The position numbers and the translations under genes are program-made. Below are positions 25,684 to 34,690 of a stretch of 64,000 bases of DNA, piece after piece; position 1 is the stretch's first letter, and each line of letters starts with the position of its first letter. The DNA is from Negativicutes bacterium. Its GTDB lineage: Bacteria; Bacillota_C; Negativicutes; Sporomusales_B; JARLHX01. The stretch lies in the NCBI GenBank assembly GCA_031292035.1, contig JARLHX010000127.1:1-64000 (forward strand), given 5' to 3'. The notes below the pieces were generated by a model. It saw only the letters and a program-made list of their open reading frames with translations. It ran no database searches and was not told the origin of the DNA.

Positions 25684-26316
25684 GTGCAAGCTATTTACTG
25701 GCCGGTTGTTCACCCACCAGGGGGAAAGACCCAGTGGGGAATCCCAGCCGGGCCTCAGACAATGGTCATCCATCAACTAATCGGCGAAGGGGCGGCCCAG
25801 AAAACAGTAGAGCTTTCGGTTGCCGTACCGGAAAACCATCCGGCCATTGAGCAGATCATTGACGTAGTCGTGCGCCATCTGTGGCTGACCCGGGTTGAAG
25901 TCGTCGCCGATCAGGTGATTGTTTGCGGCGATTTTAGCGTGGAAGTTATTTATGTCGCCTGTTTGCCGGAACAGCCGGTGCACGTGGTGGAAGCCAGACA
26001 GGCGAAATTCACTGTCGTCTTACCGGTAGACGGAGCCCGCTTTGGCATGGCCGCCGAAGCTTGGGCGACGGTGGAATTCGTCGACTATGAAAGTGAACCC
26101 AATCAGCGGGTATATTGGCCAAATAAAACTCAATATGATTTCGTGGGTCAAGCTGGTGGAGCCAAGACGTACTGGGCTGCTTCGCCGCAGACGCATGGCA
26201 GCAGGATGGTCCATGTCACTGTAATTTTTCAAGTCATCGCCAAGGTGCTGGCTGACCGCCCAGTGACGATCTATCCGGAAGTTCTTTCCGCCCTGCCGCA
26301 TAATCCGCAGGGATAA
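25684..26316 (+). CDS. SPOCS/DUF3794 domain protein (spore coat assembly-type)
   Basis: The 210-residue protein has a DUF3794-like core: I-D-V-V-V-R-H-L-W-L-T-R-V-E-V-V-A-D-Q-V and a second beta-rich stretch with V-E-V-I-Y-V-A. The SPOCS domain occurs in SipL and other proteins that organise the spore surface in Bacillota, so a spore coat or related role is likely. It lacks the LysM domain of SipL. The start is GTG 25684 with a purine-rich box (AGAGGGGGAG). It is divergent from sixA. Confidence 0.8.
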   Translation: MQAIYWPVVHPPGGKTQWGIPAGPQTMVIHQLIGEGAAQKTVELSVAVPENHPAIEQIIDVVVRHLWLTRVEVVADQVIVCGDFSVEVIYVACLPEQPVHVVEARQAKFTVVLPVDGARFGMAAEAWATVEFVDYESEPNQRVYWPNKTQYDFVGQAGGAKTYWAASPQTHGSRMVHVTVIFQVIAKVLADRPVTIYPEVLSALPHNPQG

Positions 26317-26355
26317 CATCGTAAGAGTCGTCTTTGGCAGCAATGAGCAAGTTGT

Positions 26356-26391
26356 GAAAGAGGCCACCACGATGCGGCGGCGGCCTCTTTC
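26356..26391 (+). terminator. Probable terminator after the SPOCS gene
   Basis: GAAAGAGGCC and GGCCTCTTTC form a 10-bp stem with a long GC-rich loop. The downstream T tract is poor, so strength is uncertain. Confidence 0.5.
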
Positions 26392-26486
26392 CTTCTGCCG
26401 GGATTGACCTGGACAGGCGTAAACTATAAAATAAGAGAAACGGAAGATATTGGCTCAGCCAAATGATGAATAGGATGGTGTTCACT

Positions 26487-27434
26487 ATGCAGACAAAACT
26501 GACCGAACTTTTGGGGATCAAATATCCCATTCTCCAAGGGGGGATGGCCTGGGTGTCGGAAGCCATTCTAGCCGCCGCCGTATCCAATGCCGGGGGAGCT
26601 GGCATTATTGCCTCTGGCGGCCGCACCACCGAATGGGTCAGAGCCGAGATCAGAAAAGCGAAAACGCTGACTGACAAGCCGTTCGGAGTCAATGTCGTGA
26701 TGCCGGCGCCGAATAAAGAAGAGATTATCGATGTCATCTGTGAGGAAAAGGTGGCCTTTGTCGCGATGGGCGCAGGCAATCCGCTGCCCTTCTTTCCCAA
26801 ACTGCAGGCGGCAGGCATTAAAATAATTCCCGTGGTACCAAACGTGAAGCTGGCTAAACGGATGGAAGCAGCCGGGGCAGCAGCCATTGTCATCGAAGGC
26901 ATGGAAGCCGGAGGCCATATCGGTACTCTGACCACCATGGCTCTTTTGACCAATATTCTGCCTGAGGTATCGCTGCCGGTCGTGGCGGCCGGCGGAAACG
27001 CCGACGGCAGAGGTATGGCTGCGGCTTTGGTGATGGGTGCCTCAGGGGTGCAGATGGGTTCCCGCTTTATGATAACCGAAGAATGCCAGGTTCACCCGAA
27101 AGTCAAACAGCAAATTCTCGCGGCCCAGGACACCGACTCGGTTGTCACCGGATATTCGCGCGGCAACGCTGTCCGGGGACTGAAGAGCAATTTCACCGCT
27201 AAATATTTGCAGCTTGAAGTACAAGGGGCGCCCCAGGCGGAGCTTGACAAGCTAGCCACCGGGACCAACCGGATGGCGGCGATGGAGGGCGACGTGGAAA
27301 ATGGACTGGTGCAGGTCGGTCAAAGTCTTCAGGTATTAAAAGAGATTCAATCGGTTCAGCGTGTTGTCGAGCAGACAATGGCTGAAATGAAAGCAACACT
27401 GATCTTCGGCGGCGATCTGCTGCGCCGGTTGTAG
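26487..27434 (+). CDS. fabK: FabK-like enoyl-ACP reductase / nitronate monooxygenase family flavoprotein
   Basis: The 315-residue FMN TIM-barrel protein has I-L-Q-G-G-M-A-W-V at the N terminus, G-A-G-N-P near 90, and the H-containing E-G-M-E-A-G-G-H-I-G motif. G-A-S-G-V-Q-M-G-S-R-F completes the FMN phosphate site. Sequence and length are closest to FabK, the FMN-dependent enoyl-ACP reductase of fatty acid synthesis. No fatty acid genes flank it, so nitronate monooxygenase or another FMN role remains possible. ATG 26487 is chosen over 26463 because the conserved N terminus starts there. Confidence 0.85.
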   Translation: MQTKLTELLGIKYPILQGGMAWVSEAILAAAVSNAGGAGIIASGGRTTEWVRAEIRKAKTLTDKPFGVNVVMPAPNKEEIIDVICEEKVAFVAMGAGNPLPFFPKLQAAGIKIIPVVPNVKLAKRMEAAGAAAIVIEGMEAGGHIGTLTTMALLTNILPEVSLPVVAAGGNADGRGMAAALVMGASGVQMGSRFMITEECQVHPKVKQQILAAQDTDSVVTGYSRGNAVRGLKSNFTAKYLQLEVQGAPQAELDKLATGTNRMAAMEGDVENGLVQVGQSLQVLKEIQSVQRVVEQTMAEMKATLIFGGDLLRRL

Positions 27435-27505
27435 TCAGCCGCTAAAAGGCAATTTGTGCTCAAGGCAGACGCGTAATTGGAGGCAGATATCTGAAAAAAA
27501 GAGTC

Positions 27506-27536
27506 ATGGCGGCGATAAATCGCCGCCATTTTTTTT
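27506..27536 (+). terminator. Terminator after fabK
   Basis: ATGGCGGCG-ATAAAT-CGCCGCCAT is a perfect 9-bp stem followed by eight T residues. Confidence 0.92.
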
Positions 27537-27681
27537 CGGGATTATTGTGGAAAAATATCGTCACGAGAAAGGAATTTCGCGTCTGACTGAGAAACAATAT
27601 AAGATTATGATTAAAATCGACGTTGGTCGACAGATATCGACTATAAGCCTGCAGATGCAGCAGTGAAGTGAGGCTAGAATT

Positions 27682-29214
27682 TTGGCAGACATATTGGCAG
27701 AACAAAGCAGTCGCGACCCCATCGGCGTTCATCAATTGGTGCGTGGTCTGAATACGATTTTGACTCCCAACCGCGATGTCGGCGAGACGCTGGACGCGAT
27801 CGTTCAGGAGGCGTCTCTGGCCGTAAACTGTGAACATCTGTTTTTAAGCCGCTATGACGCAACAAATCAAATGTTCAGAGCGGTGGCGTGGCGCAGCGCT
27901 ATCAATCCAGGCAATGTTTCGCTGGAACAAAAGTTTATGGGAACCAGTTATCTCGGCAATCAGCCGATTATCGTCAATGATCTGTCACAGTATAATTACC
28001 GGCTGCGTCCGGCAGTGGCCCGCATGGGATTGCTGTCAATGGTGGGCGTTCCGTTCGCTACCGCCGGCGGTGTCGCTGGGGTGCTGGAAGCCTTTGCCGA
28101 AGATATCAATCATTTTTCCGACCTCGACGTGGACTGCTTGCTGTTATTTGCCCGTCAAGCGGCGTCGGTAATGGAAAAAGCCGATCTTGAGCGGGAGGGC
28201 CGCCTGCGGTCGGCCGAAAACGATCTTCTCGTCGAAGCCCTGAAGCTCGAACAGGCTTCAGTCGGCAGCCTTCTATACAAAGTGGGAGAGATCTTCACCT
28301 CCCTGTTTCATGCCGACGGTATCGCGGTTTTCGGCATCGAGACCCAGGTGGAGGGCAGCCCCCTGCAGGAAGTAATGGCCAAAGGGTTTGCCGGGTCGGA
28401 TGTGGCCCGGTTGAAAGAGTTATTTAACCGGGAGTATCTGGATCGGTTGGTCAATGTGCCGGAAGGCAAGGAACACAACATTATCAAACAGACCCTGCGT
28501 CACCCCGGTCCCGGAGGAGCGAGGCTGCTTTATACCGTTCCCATTGTTTTGAAGCGGGCCCTCCAAGGAATCGTCGTATTTTCCTGGACTAAGCCGGATC
28601 AGGAAAGCGAGATGGTCAATCTCGAAAAATTCATCACCCGGATTATCGGCAGCATTATCATGATTTTGAGCCGCAAAACCCTTTACAGTAATATTCAAAA
28701 GATCAGTTTCTCCGATACCCTTACCGGTCTGGCCAATCGCCGCCTGTTTGACTATGTCCTTGACCGGGAACTCAAGAAGGCCAAACGCAGCGTCAAACCG
28801 TTGAGCTTGCTCATGATTGACATCGATTTTTTCAAAAAAATCAACGATACTTTTGGTCACCCGGTGGGGGATATGATTTTAGAGCAAATCGGGGCCATGC
28901 TCAAGGAAAACTGCCGTAATGTCGACCTGCCGGCCCGCTATGGCGGCGAAGAGTTTGTCCTGGTCTTGCCGGAGACCGACACGGCCAATGCGGCGGTGAT
29001 CGCCGAACGGATACGCAGCCGGGTGGCCCAGCAGCAGTTTCAGATCGGCTCACAATACGTCAATGTCACCGTCAGCATCGGTGGGGCCACTTATATTGGC
29101 AGTCAAGATACCGGCGCTGGTGACAGCATTGTCCAGATCGCCGACCAGGCGCTGTATCAGGCCAAGCAGATGGGCCGAAACCTGGTGGTGTTCGCCAATA
29201 AACCAAAGGGATGA
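27682..29214 (+). CDS. GAF-GGDEF diguanylate cyclase
   Basis: The 510-residue protein has an N-terminal GAF domain (about 20-165), a second GAF-like region (about 190-330) and a C-terminal GGDEF domain with G-G-E-E-F at 421-425. An R-N-V-D I-site lies five residues upstream of the signature. It should make cyclic di-GMP and be product-inhibited. There are no membrane segments, so the cue is cytoplasmic. The start is TTG 27682 after a GTGAGG box. It is monocistronic with a strong terminator and is the second active-looking cyclase in the window. Confidence 0.92.
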   Translation: MADILAEQSSRDPIGVHQLVRGLNTILTPNRDVGETLDAIVQEASLAVNCEHLFLSRYDATNQMFRAVAWRSAINPGNVSLEQKFMGTSYLGNQPIIVNDLSQYNYRLRPAVARMGLLSMVGVPFATAGGVAGVLEAFAEDINHFSDLDVDCLLLFARQAASVMEKADLEREGRLRSAENDLLVEALKLEQASVGSLLYKVGEIFTSLFHADGIAVFGIETQVEGSPLQEVMAKGFAGSDVARLKELFNREYLDRLVNVPEGKEHNIIKQTLRHPGPGGARLLYTVPIVLKRALQGIVVFSWTKPDQESEMVNLEKFITRIIGSIIMILSRKTLYSNIQKISFSDTLTGLANRRLFDYVLDRELKKAKRSVKPLSLLMIDIDFFKKINDTFGHPVGDMILEQIGAMLKENCRNVDLPARYGGEEFVLVLPETDTANAAVIAERIRSRVAQQQFQIGSQYVNVTVSIGGATYIGSQDTGAGDSIVQIADQALYQAKQMGRNLVVFANKPKG

Positions 29215-29228
29215 GATCACTTTAGTGC

Positions 29229-29269
29229 AAAAAAGGACTGTTCATCATGAGGATGAACAGTCCTTTTTT
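29229..29269. terminator. Terminator after the GAF-GGDEF gene, bidirectional
   Basis: AAAAAAGGACTGTTCATC and its exact complement flank a 5-base loop; the 18-bp stem carries A and T runs on both sides and can serve the converging DUF5665 gene too. Confidence 0.93.
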
Positions 29270-29317
29270 GATGGGTAGAAGCAGCGGTGGACTTCTGGAT
29301 CCAATTGATTGATAAGG

Positions 29318-29608
29318 CTATTTTCTAATTTCGATCAGGCGGATAATTTCGACCAGATAGTCGCTGATCACCGGGATGTTGATGAGGATGAGCCGCCGCA
29401 GCGACTCGATGACAATGGCGAAAACAATAGTAGTGCCAAGGGCAAAACCCAGTCCGCGAAAGATGCCGGCGATAAAATTGGTCCAGAGAAGCCGGCGGGG
29501 CTTTTCCAGGAGTTCGATGTAGTCAGCGATCCGCATTGCTTCAAGGCGGTTGACCAGACGTTCCAGTTGCTTGGTCAGACGGGTTTGGTCCGGTATTTCA
29601 GGCATCAT
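29318..29608 (-). CDS. DUF5665 family small membrane protein
   Basis: The 96-residue protein has an amphipathic N-terminal helix (L-E-R-L-V-N-R-L-E-A-M-R-I-A-D-Y), then the R-L-L-W-T-N-F-I-A-G-I-F-R-G-L-G-F-A-L-G segment leading into one or two membrane helices. This fits DUF5665, a family common in Bacillota with unknown role. Two adjacent Met codons (29608, 29605) could start it. It lies alone between a terminator and a 159-base gap in which I see nothing else. Confidence 0.8.
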   Translation of the reverse strand: MMPEIPDQTRLTKQLERLVNRLEAMRIADYIELLEKPRRLLWTNFIAGIFRGLGFALGTTIVFAIVIESLRRLILINIPVISDYLVEIIRLIEIRK

Positions 29609-29767
29609 AGAGTATCTTTAGTGATCCTGTGCATGACACGACATAAAACCACCAGTATTCCTCGCTTTCATAGCACTGACACTGCCCTGTCAGGCATTCA
29701 GCGCATTTCTTGGTAAGCACCCTTGGAAGGGGGCCTAACTTTCCAGCTTGGTACTCTTCTTCTTGCC

Positions 29768-30763
29768 TTATCTGTTTCTAAATTTATTTTTTGGATCAAG
29801 GTCTTCTTCCAGCCTGTCGGTTGCATTTCCCGGATGGACAGAGAGTTTGGATATTTCTTGGTACATTTCGGGACTCATGACAAAATTAGCTGCAGCTAAT
29901 GAGTCTTCCAATTGAGCTGCATTTCTTGCGCCGATAATCGGTGCGGTAACCGCAGGGTGTGCTTTGACCCAGCTAATGGCCAGTGTTACAGGATTTACAC
30001 CCAACTTGTCTGCGAAATTAATAAATCTCTCAGCAACTTCATAGTACACAGGGTTGCTATAACGTTCGCCGTAGCGGCCATTTTCTGCGATTCTGCCGGA
30101 GGCTTTCACTCCTTTGGAATATTTTCCTGATAGCAGACCTGCTCCGAGGGGGTTATAAGGGATGACACCCAATTGCTCCGACTCGGCGAAAGGAAGAAGT
30201 TCCACTTCGGCCTGTCTTTTGACCAAATTGTACATGGGTTCGATGCACTCGAAGCGCGGCCAGCCGTGCTTTTCTGAAATGCCGAGGGACTTGGCTATCT
30301 GCCAGGCCGCCCAATTGCTAACGCCGACATAGAGAACCTTCCCTTGGCAGACCAAATCATTCAGGGCGCGCAAGGTCTCATCGATCGCCGTAATCGGATC
30401 GAAATAATGGATGATATATAGATCGATTCTGTCTGTTTGCAGGCGGGCGAGGCTTTGGTCTATCGATTGCATAATATGCCGGCGGGTCGGCCCTATCGCA
30501 TTGACATCCTTGCCGACACGCTGAGACACCTTTGTCGTGATGATCACTTCATCCCGGCAGTCGTGGATCAGTTTCCCAAGGATTTCCTCGGCTCTTCCCT
30601 GGCTATAGTTGTTCGAACAATCGAAGAAATTCACCCCTGCCTCTCGGCACCGATGAAACATGCGGGTTGCTTCTGTTTCGTCCGCCTCACTGCCGAAAGT
30701 CATCGTCCCGAAACACAGTTCGGAGACTAAGATACCTGTTTTACCGAGAACTTTATATTTCAC
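29768..30763 (-). CDS. Aldo/keto reductase
   Basis: The 331-residue NADPH-dependent oxidoreductase has the AKR tetrad pattern: D in N-F-F-D-C-S-N-N-Y (catalytic Tyr in S-N-N-Y-S), Lys in T-T-K-V-S, and His in Y-I-I-H-Y. The C-terminal N-A-A-Q-L-E-D cofactor-binding stretch is present. It reduces an aldehyde or ketone; the substrate is unknown. The frame is open from 30796, but GTG 30763 lies 7 bases after GGGAGGA and starts the conserved Y-K-V-L-G-K-T, so it is preferred. GC content is visibly lower than in neighbours, and it pairs with the nitroreductase upstream. Confidence 0.92.
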   Translation of the reverse strand: MKYKVLGKTGILVSELCFGTMTFGSEADETEATRMFHRCREAGVNFFDCSNNYSQGRAEEILGKLIHDCRDEVIITTKVSQRVGKDVNAIGPTRRHIMQSIDQSLARLQTDRIDLYIIHYFDPITAIDETLRALNDLVCQGKVLYVGVSNWAAWQIAKSLGISEKHGWPRFECIEPMYNLVKRQAEVELLPFAESEQLGVIPYNPLGAGLLSGKYSKGVKASGRIAENGRYGERYSNPVYYEVAERFINFADKLGVNPVTLAISWVKAHPAVTAPIIGARNAAQLEDSLAAANFVMSPEMYQEISKLSVHPGNATDRLEEDLDPKNKFRNR

Positions 30764-30799
30764 GTGGTTATCCTCCCTGAAAAATAAATTTCGCACTTG

Positions 30800-31537
30800 T
30801 TATTTCATTTCGAAGCCTCTGCTGGTTAAAAACTGGCGCATATGAGGGCGCTGTTTTGCTTTGAAAAGGGCGGCGGTGTTTTCTGTCCAGGTATCACTTC
30901 GCTTATTATTTGTTCTTTTCCTATAGTAATCACTGATAAGCGCATCATATTCTTTCAAGATTTCGTCATCGCCATCAGTGGAATATGTATCTTCTTTTAA
31001 AACAAGGGATAAAGGCAGTCTGGGTTTGGTGTCATTTATTCTTTCCGGATACCCGAGACACATCCCAAAGACAGGATAGACATTATGGGGAATATGGAGT
31101 AATTCACAAACATCCTGTGGATTGTTTCGCATGCCACCGATATACACTCCACCGAGACCGACTGACTCTGCGGCAATCATAATATTTTGGGCAACCAGGG
31201 CAGTGTCGACGGTTGCCAGAATAAATCCTTCGGTATAACCGCCCTCGATTTTTTCCGCGTTCATGCTGCAAGCCTTGTCAATTCGATGAAGGTCGGCACA
31301 GAAGACCAAAAAAACAGGGCATTCTTCGATATGCTTTTGATCGCCGCACAATGCCGCTAGGCGTTTCTTTTTATCAGGGTCGTTTACTCTGATAATGGTA
31401 TAGGCTTGGATGTGATTAGAGGTCGAGGCATATTGGCTTGCCTGGATCATTTTCTTAAACAATTGGTCGTCCACAGGCTTAGCTGTGAAGTTTCTAACCG
31501 AAGAATGACTGCCTAATAGATCGATTACCTGATTCAT
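30800..31537 (-). CDS. NfsA-like NADPH-dependent nitroreductase/oxidoreductase
   Basis: The 245-residue flavoprotein is of the nitroreductase superfamily, NfsA/FRP group. It has an N-terminal H-S-S-V-R-N-F motif for FMN, S-T-S-N-H-I-Q-A-Y, G-L-G-G-V-Y-I-G-G-M-R-N and a Y-P-V-F-G-M-C-L-G-Y-P stretch. The group reduces nitroaromatics, quinones or flavins using NAD(P)H. It lies 36 bases upstream of the aldo/keto reductase, in the same direction, and shares its lower GC, so the two may have been acquired together. Confidence 0.9.
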   Translation of the reverse strand: MNQVIDLLGSHSSVRNFTAKPVDDQLFKKMIQASQYASTSNHIQAYTIIRVNDPDKKKRLAALCGDQKHIEECPVFLVFCADLHRIDKACSMNAEKIEGGYTEGFILATVDTALVAQNIMIAAESVGLGGVYIGGMRNNPQDVCELLHIPHNVYPVFGMCLGYPERINDTKPRLPLSLVLKEDTYSTDGDDEILKEYDALISDYYRKRTNNKRSDTWTENTAALFKAKQRPHMRQFLTSRGFEMK

Positions 31538-31561
31538 AGTAAAATCTCCCGCTCCTTTGCT

Positions 31562-32554
31562 TTAATACTCCCAGAACATTTGCTGGATCTCGGCCGGCGC
31601 GGCGGTCTTGGTGAGGGCCAGCATCAGCAGCACCCTGGCTTTTTGCGGATTGAGGGTGTCGGCAACGACAAACTGGCAGTTGTCGTCATCTACGGCGCCG
31701 TTGCGGGCGACAATGCCGCTGCTTACCCGGGTGCTCCGGACCACGACCACCCCTTGCTTGGCAATCGCGGCCAGGGCGTATTGCATGGACTGAGCCATGC
31801 CGCCGTTGCCCACCCCTGCGTAGACCAGGCCTTTCGCTCCGGCGGCCACTGCGGCCTGGGCCAGGTGGGGGTTGCTGTCCACATGGGCGTAGATAATGTC
31901 CACCTGGGGCAGGCTGGTCAAGTCGCCGAGGTCAAATTCGGTGCAGACGGTGTGTTTGCGGGCCGGGAAACGGTAAAAATGGGGGACACCGCTCTGAATA
32001 TAGCCCAAGTAGCCCAGCTCGGGGGCTTTAAAGGCATCCTGGAGGGCGGTGTTGGTTTTGGTGACATCTCGGCTGGCATTGATGGTGTCATTGAGAGAGA
32101 CCAGCACGCCCTTTCCTGCCGCGGCCGGGCTCACCGCCAGGGCGACGGCGTTGTAAAGATTCATTGGCCCGTCGGTGCTCATGGCGTTAGCCGGCCTGAG
32201 GGCCCCTACGACGACCACCGGTTTTTCACTCTTTATAACCAAGTTTAAGAAATAGGCAGTTTCTTCCATTGTATCAGTGCCATGGGTGACCACAACCCCG
32301 TCGGTGTCGTCATCAGCCAGCAGTTCGTTAATCCGGCGGGCGAGGGCCAGCCAGACCGAATGGGTCATGTCGGCGCTGTCAATCTGGCTGAGCTGTTCGC
32401 CGCTGACGGCGGCAATGGCCGACAGGGCAGGCACCTCGCCGATCAGATCGCCGATGGATAAGACTGCGGATTGATAATGGGCGGTTTCGGTACTGGAAGA
32501 CGCCGTTCCGGCGATGGTGCCGCCGGTTGCGACGATAACGATTTTCTTTTTCAT
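31562..32554 (-). CDS. ansA: L-asparaginase (type II-like)
   Basis: The 330-residue enzyme carries both asparaginase active-site motifs: V-A-T-G-G-T-I-A-G near residue 8, with the first catalytic Thr, and V-V-T-H-G-T-D-T-M-E-E near 88, with the second Thr-Asp pair. It hydrolyses asparagine to aspartate and ammonia. There is no signal peptide, so it is cytoplasmic. AAGGAG precedes the ATG. The GC content returns to the genome level. The gene continues in the same direction as the lower-GC pair 24 bases downstream, so readthrough is likely. Confidence 0.94.
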   Translation of the reverse strand: MKKKIVIVATGGTIAGTASSSTETAHYQSAVLSIGDLIGEVPALSAIAAVSGEQLSQIDSADMTHSVWLALARRINELLADDDTDGVVVTHGTDTMEETAYFLNLVIKSEKPVVVVGALRPANAMSTDGPMNLYNAVALAVSPAAAGKGVLVSLNDTINASRDVTKTNTALQDAFKAPELGYLGYIQSGVPHFYRFPARKHTVCTEFDLGDLTSLPQVDIIYAHVDSNPHLAQAAVAAGAKGLVYAGVGNGGMAQSMQYALAAIAKQGVVVVRSTRVSSGIVARNGAVDDDNCQFVVADTLNPQKARVLLMLALTKTAAPAEIQQMFWEY

Positions 32555-32680
32555 GACAGTCTCCTTCGGTGTAATTCAGATCATAAGGAAAGGAGTTCGC
32601 CGGTGCTAAGGAGTTGCCAGGAGGGCAAGTCCTTAGCATAAGAGGCTGCTGATAATAATAGTAAATGCGGTGTTTAAAAT

Positions 32681-32689
32681 ATTATAACA
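32681..32689 (-). promoter_or_regulatory. Candidate extended -10 promoter of the asparaginase gene
   Basis: The minus strand reads TGTTATAAT, a consensus -10 with a TG extension, about 130 bases before the start. No matching -35 is seen. Confidence 0.4.
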
Positions 32690-32778
32690 TATCGTTTTGC
32701 GCCTGGATATTTGCCGGCTGAGAAACCAGGCTGAATAGGAGTGGGACATGGTTTTGCCGAACACCCCATGGGGATATA

Positions 32779-32807
32779 TTGACAAATACTGGACTGTAAA
32801 TTAGGAT
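32779..32807 (+). promoter_or_regulatory. Promoter of the DUF3311-symporter-hydrolase operon
   Basis: A perfect TTGACA (32779-32784), a 17-base spacer and TAGGAT (32802-32807, 4/6) make a good sigma-A promoter. The transcript would start about 168 bases before the first gene. Confidence 0.6.
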
Positions 32808-32848
32808 GGAATTATAGCGAGGTATTTCTTGCCAAATGCTGTTTTGTA

Positions 32849-32894
32849 CTGTCTAAAGAGGACAGAGACCAGTAAATCCGGTCTCTGTCTTTTC
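32849..32894 (+). terminator. Terminator/attenuator in the leader of the symporter operon
   Basis: GACAGAGACC (32861-32870) pairs perfectly with GGTCTCTGTC (32880-32889), followed by TTTTC. It lies between the promoter at 32779 and the first gene, so it must be read through. CTGTC at 32849-32853 can pair instead with GACAG of the first arm, giving a possible antiterminator. Confidence 0.6.
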
Positions 32895-32981
32895 ACAAGG
32901 AGCTGGGCTGGGAGGTGGCGGCAGACAACACGAATTGGATTGTCACAACATCCGGATATAACGATGAAGGAGAGGATTGGT

Positions 32982-33215
32982 ATGCATAGACCGACCATTG
33001 AGGCCATTTTAATCGGCTTCATCCCGTTTATTGCCATGTGCTTTTCGATATCCTTTTGGGATCAAGTCCATCCCTTTGTACTGGGGTTGCCTTTCAACAT
33101 TTTCTGGATTATCGCCTGGATCGTGATTACACCGCTCTTCATGTCGGTGGCTTACCGCATTGAGGTTGCCCGGATCGCGAAAGACAAAGGCGAGCAGGGA
33201 GGCGACGCCCAATGA
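32982..33215 (+). CDS. DUF3311 small membrane protein
   Basis: The 77-residue protein has two hydrophobic segments (about 10-28 and 38-60), separated by the F-W-D-Q-V-H-P-F-V-L-G-L-P-F-N motif typical of DUF3311. Such proteins usually sit directly before a sodium:solute symporter and are thought to be an accessory subunit; the last four bases here overlap the symporter start (ATGA). ATG 32982 lies after AAGGAGAGG. The longer open frame from 32829 covers the attenuator and is not coding. Confidence 0.88.
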   Translation: MHRPTIEAILIGFIPFIAMCFSISFWDQVHPFVLGLPFNIFWIIAWIVITPLFMSVAYRIEVARIAKDKGEQGGDAQ

Positions 33216-34690
33216 CCGACAGTGTTGTTGCGTTAAGTATTATTTTCGGTATTTTGATTGTCAGTGCGGCAGTCGGCATGTATGCCGGGGTCCGGCGGAA
33301 GATGAGTCTGGAGCAGTGGACGGTGGCCGGCCGCGGTTTTGGTCTGATTTTTGTGTGGCTCTTAATGGCCGGTGAGGTTTATACTACCTTCGCCTTTCTT
33401 GGGGCGAGCGGCTGGGCGTATTCCCGCGGTGGTCCGACCCTGTACATCATGGCCTACCTTACTTTGGCCTATGTCTTCTCATTTTATATTCTGCCGCAGA
33501 TTTGGGAAGTGGGGAAAAAATTCAGCATGCAGACCCAGTCGGATTTCTTCCGCCAGCGTTATGGCAGTAAAAATCTGGCGGCTTTCGTATCGCTGGTCGG
33601 GGTAATTTTCATCATTCCCTATCTGCAGCTCCAACTGACCGGTCTCGGTATCATTGTGGAAGTGGCCAGTTTCGGCGGGATCAGCCGGGTGACGGCAATG
33701 CTCATCGCCTTTGGGCTGGTGGCGGCGTTTGTTTTTGCCAGCGGGATTCGGGCTGTCGCCTGGATCAGTGTCATTAAGGACGTTCTGATGCTGTTCGCCG
33801 CCTTCTTTATCGGCATCGGCCTGCCTTACATGTATTTTGGCGGGATCGGCGAAATGTTCACCGCGCTGGTGAACGCCAAACCCACCCATCTCACCCTGCC
33901 GGGCGCTACCAGCGTCATGGGGCATTCCTGGTATATCACTACCGTTTTACTGACCTCCTTCGGGTTTTATATGTGGCCCCATCTGTTCAGTGCCTCCTTT
34001 ACCGCCAAGAGCGACAACACCCTGCGGAAGAACGCGGTCATCATGCCGCTTTACACCATTACCATGCCGCTCATCTTTTTCGTAGGCTTTACCGCCATTT
34101 TAATCGTGCCTGGCCTGAGCAACGGCGACCTGGCTCTTTTGACCATTGTCCGTCAGAGTTACCCGGTGTGGGTTTTGGGCATTATCGGGGCCGCCGGGGC
34201 GCTGACGGCGATGGTGCCGGCCGCCATTCTTATTCTCGCGGCTGCGACCCTTTTCGCCAAGAATTTTTATCGCGAAATCATTTCCCCTGATATGACTGAC
34301 GATCAAGTGGCCAAACTGGCCCGATTGCTGGTTATCGTCATTACGTTGGTGGCCTTGTACTTCGCCATTTATAGTTCAACCACCCTGGTCAATCTGCTGC
34401 TGCTCGGCTATGCCGGGGTTACGCAATTTTTGCCTGGAGTCTTGTTCGGGTTGTACTGGGACCGGGTGACCAAGCCGGGAGTATTTACCGGCCTGGTGGT
34501 AGGGATCGCCACAGTGGCTGCGCTGGTGCTTGGCAAGATGGACCCGTTTTACGGTATCAACGCCGGCTTTTTTGCCCTCTGTGTTAACTTTATCATCACT
34601 GTCGTTGTTAGTCTCATGACTCCGGCCGAGGTCAACCGATTTGATGAAGAACCGGCGACAGCTGGAATGAAGGGAAGTATCGGACATTGA
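33212..34690 (+). CDS. Sodium:solute symporter (SSS family)
   Basis: The 492-residue protein has about 13 membrane segments of the SSS family. Early markers are the G-R-G-F-G-L-I-F-V-W and A-G-E-V-Y-T-T-F-A-F-L-G stretches; the D-F-F-R-Q-R-Y-G motif follows near residue 112. It imports a solute with sodium. The position between DUF3311 and an AbgA-like amidohydrolase (ATGA and TTGA overlaps on both sides) suggests the cargo is the hydrolase substrate, for example an N-acyl or aminobenzoyl amino acid. The exact cargo cannot be read from the sequence. Confidence 0.92.
   Translation: MTDSVVALSIIFGILIVSAAVGMYAGVRRKMSLEQWTVAGRGFGLIFVWLLMAGEVYTTFAFLGASGWAYSRGGPTLYIMAYLTLAYVFSFYILPQIWEVGKKFSMQTQSDFFRQRYGSKNLAAFVSLVGVIFIIPYLQLQLTGLGIIVEVASFGGISRVTAMLIAFGLVAAFVFASGIRAVAWISVIKDVLMLFAAFFIGIGLPYMYFGGIGEMFTALVNAKPTHLTLPGATSVMGHSWYITTVLLTSFGFYMWPHLFSASFTAKSDNTLRKNAVIMPLYTITMPLIFFVGFTAILIVPGLSNGDLALLTIVRQSYPVWVLGIIGAAGALTAMVPAAILILAAATLFAKNFYREIISPDMTDDQVAKLARLLVIVITLVALYFAIYSSTTLVNLLLLGYAGVTQFLPGVLFGLYWDRVTKPGVFTGLVVGIATVAALVLGKMDPFYGINAGFFALCVNFIITVVVSLMTPAEVNRFDEEPATAGMKGSIGH

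Noticed and set aside
29609..29767. Possible small gene or RNA between DUF5665 and the aldo/keto reductase
   Set aside because: There is no coding frame with a ribosome site and no convincing stable hairpin with a T tract.
32829..32981. N-terminal extension of the DUF3311 frame
   Set aside because: It runs through the leader terminator hairpin and gives an atypical Arg/Trp-rich sequence; the ribosome site is at ATG 32982.
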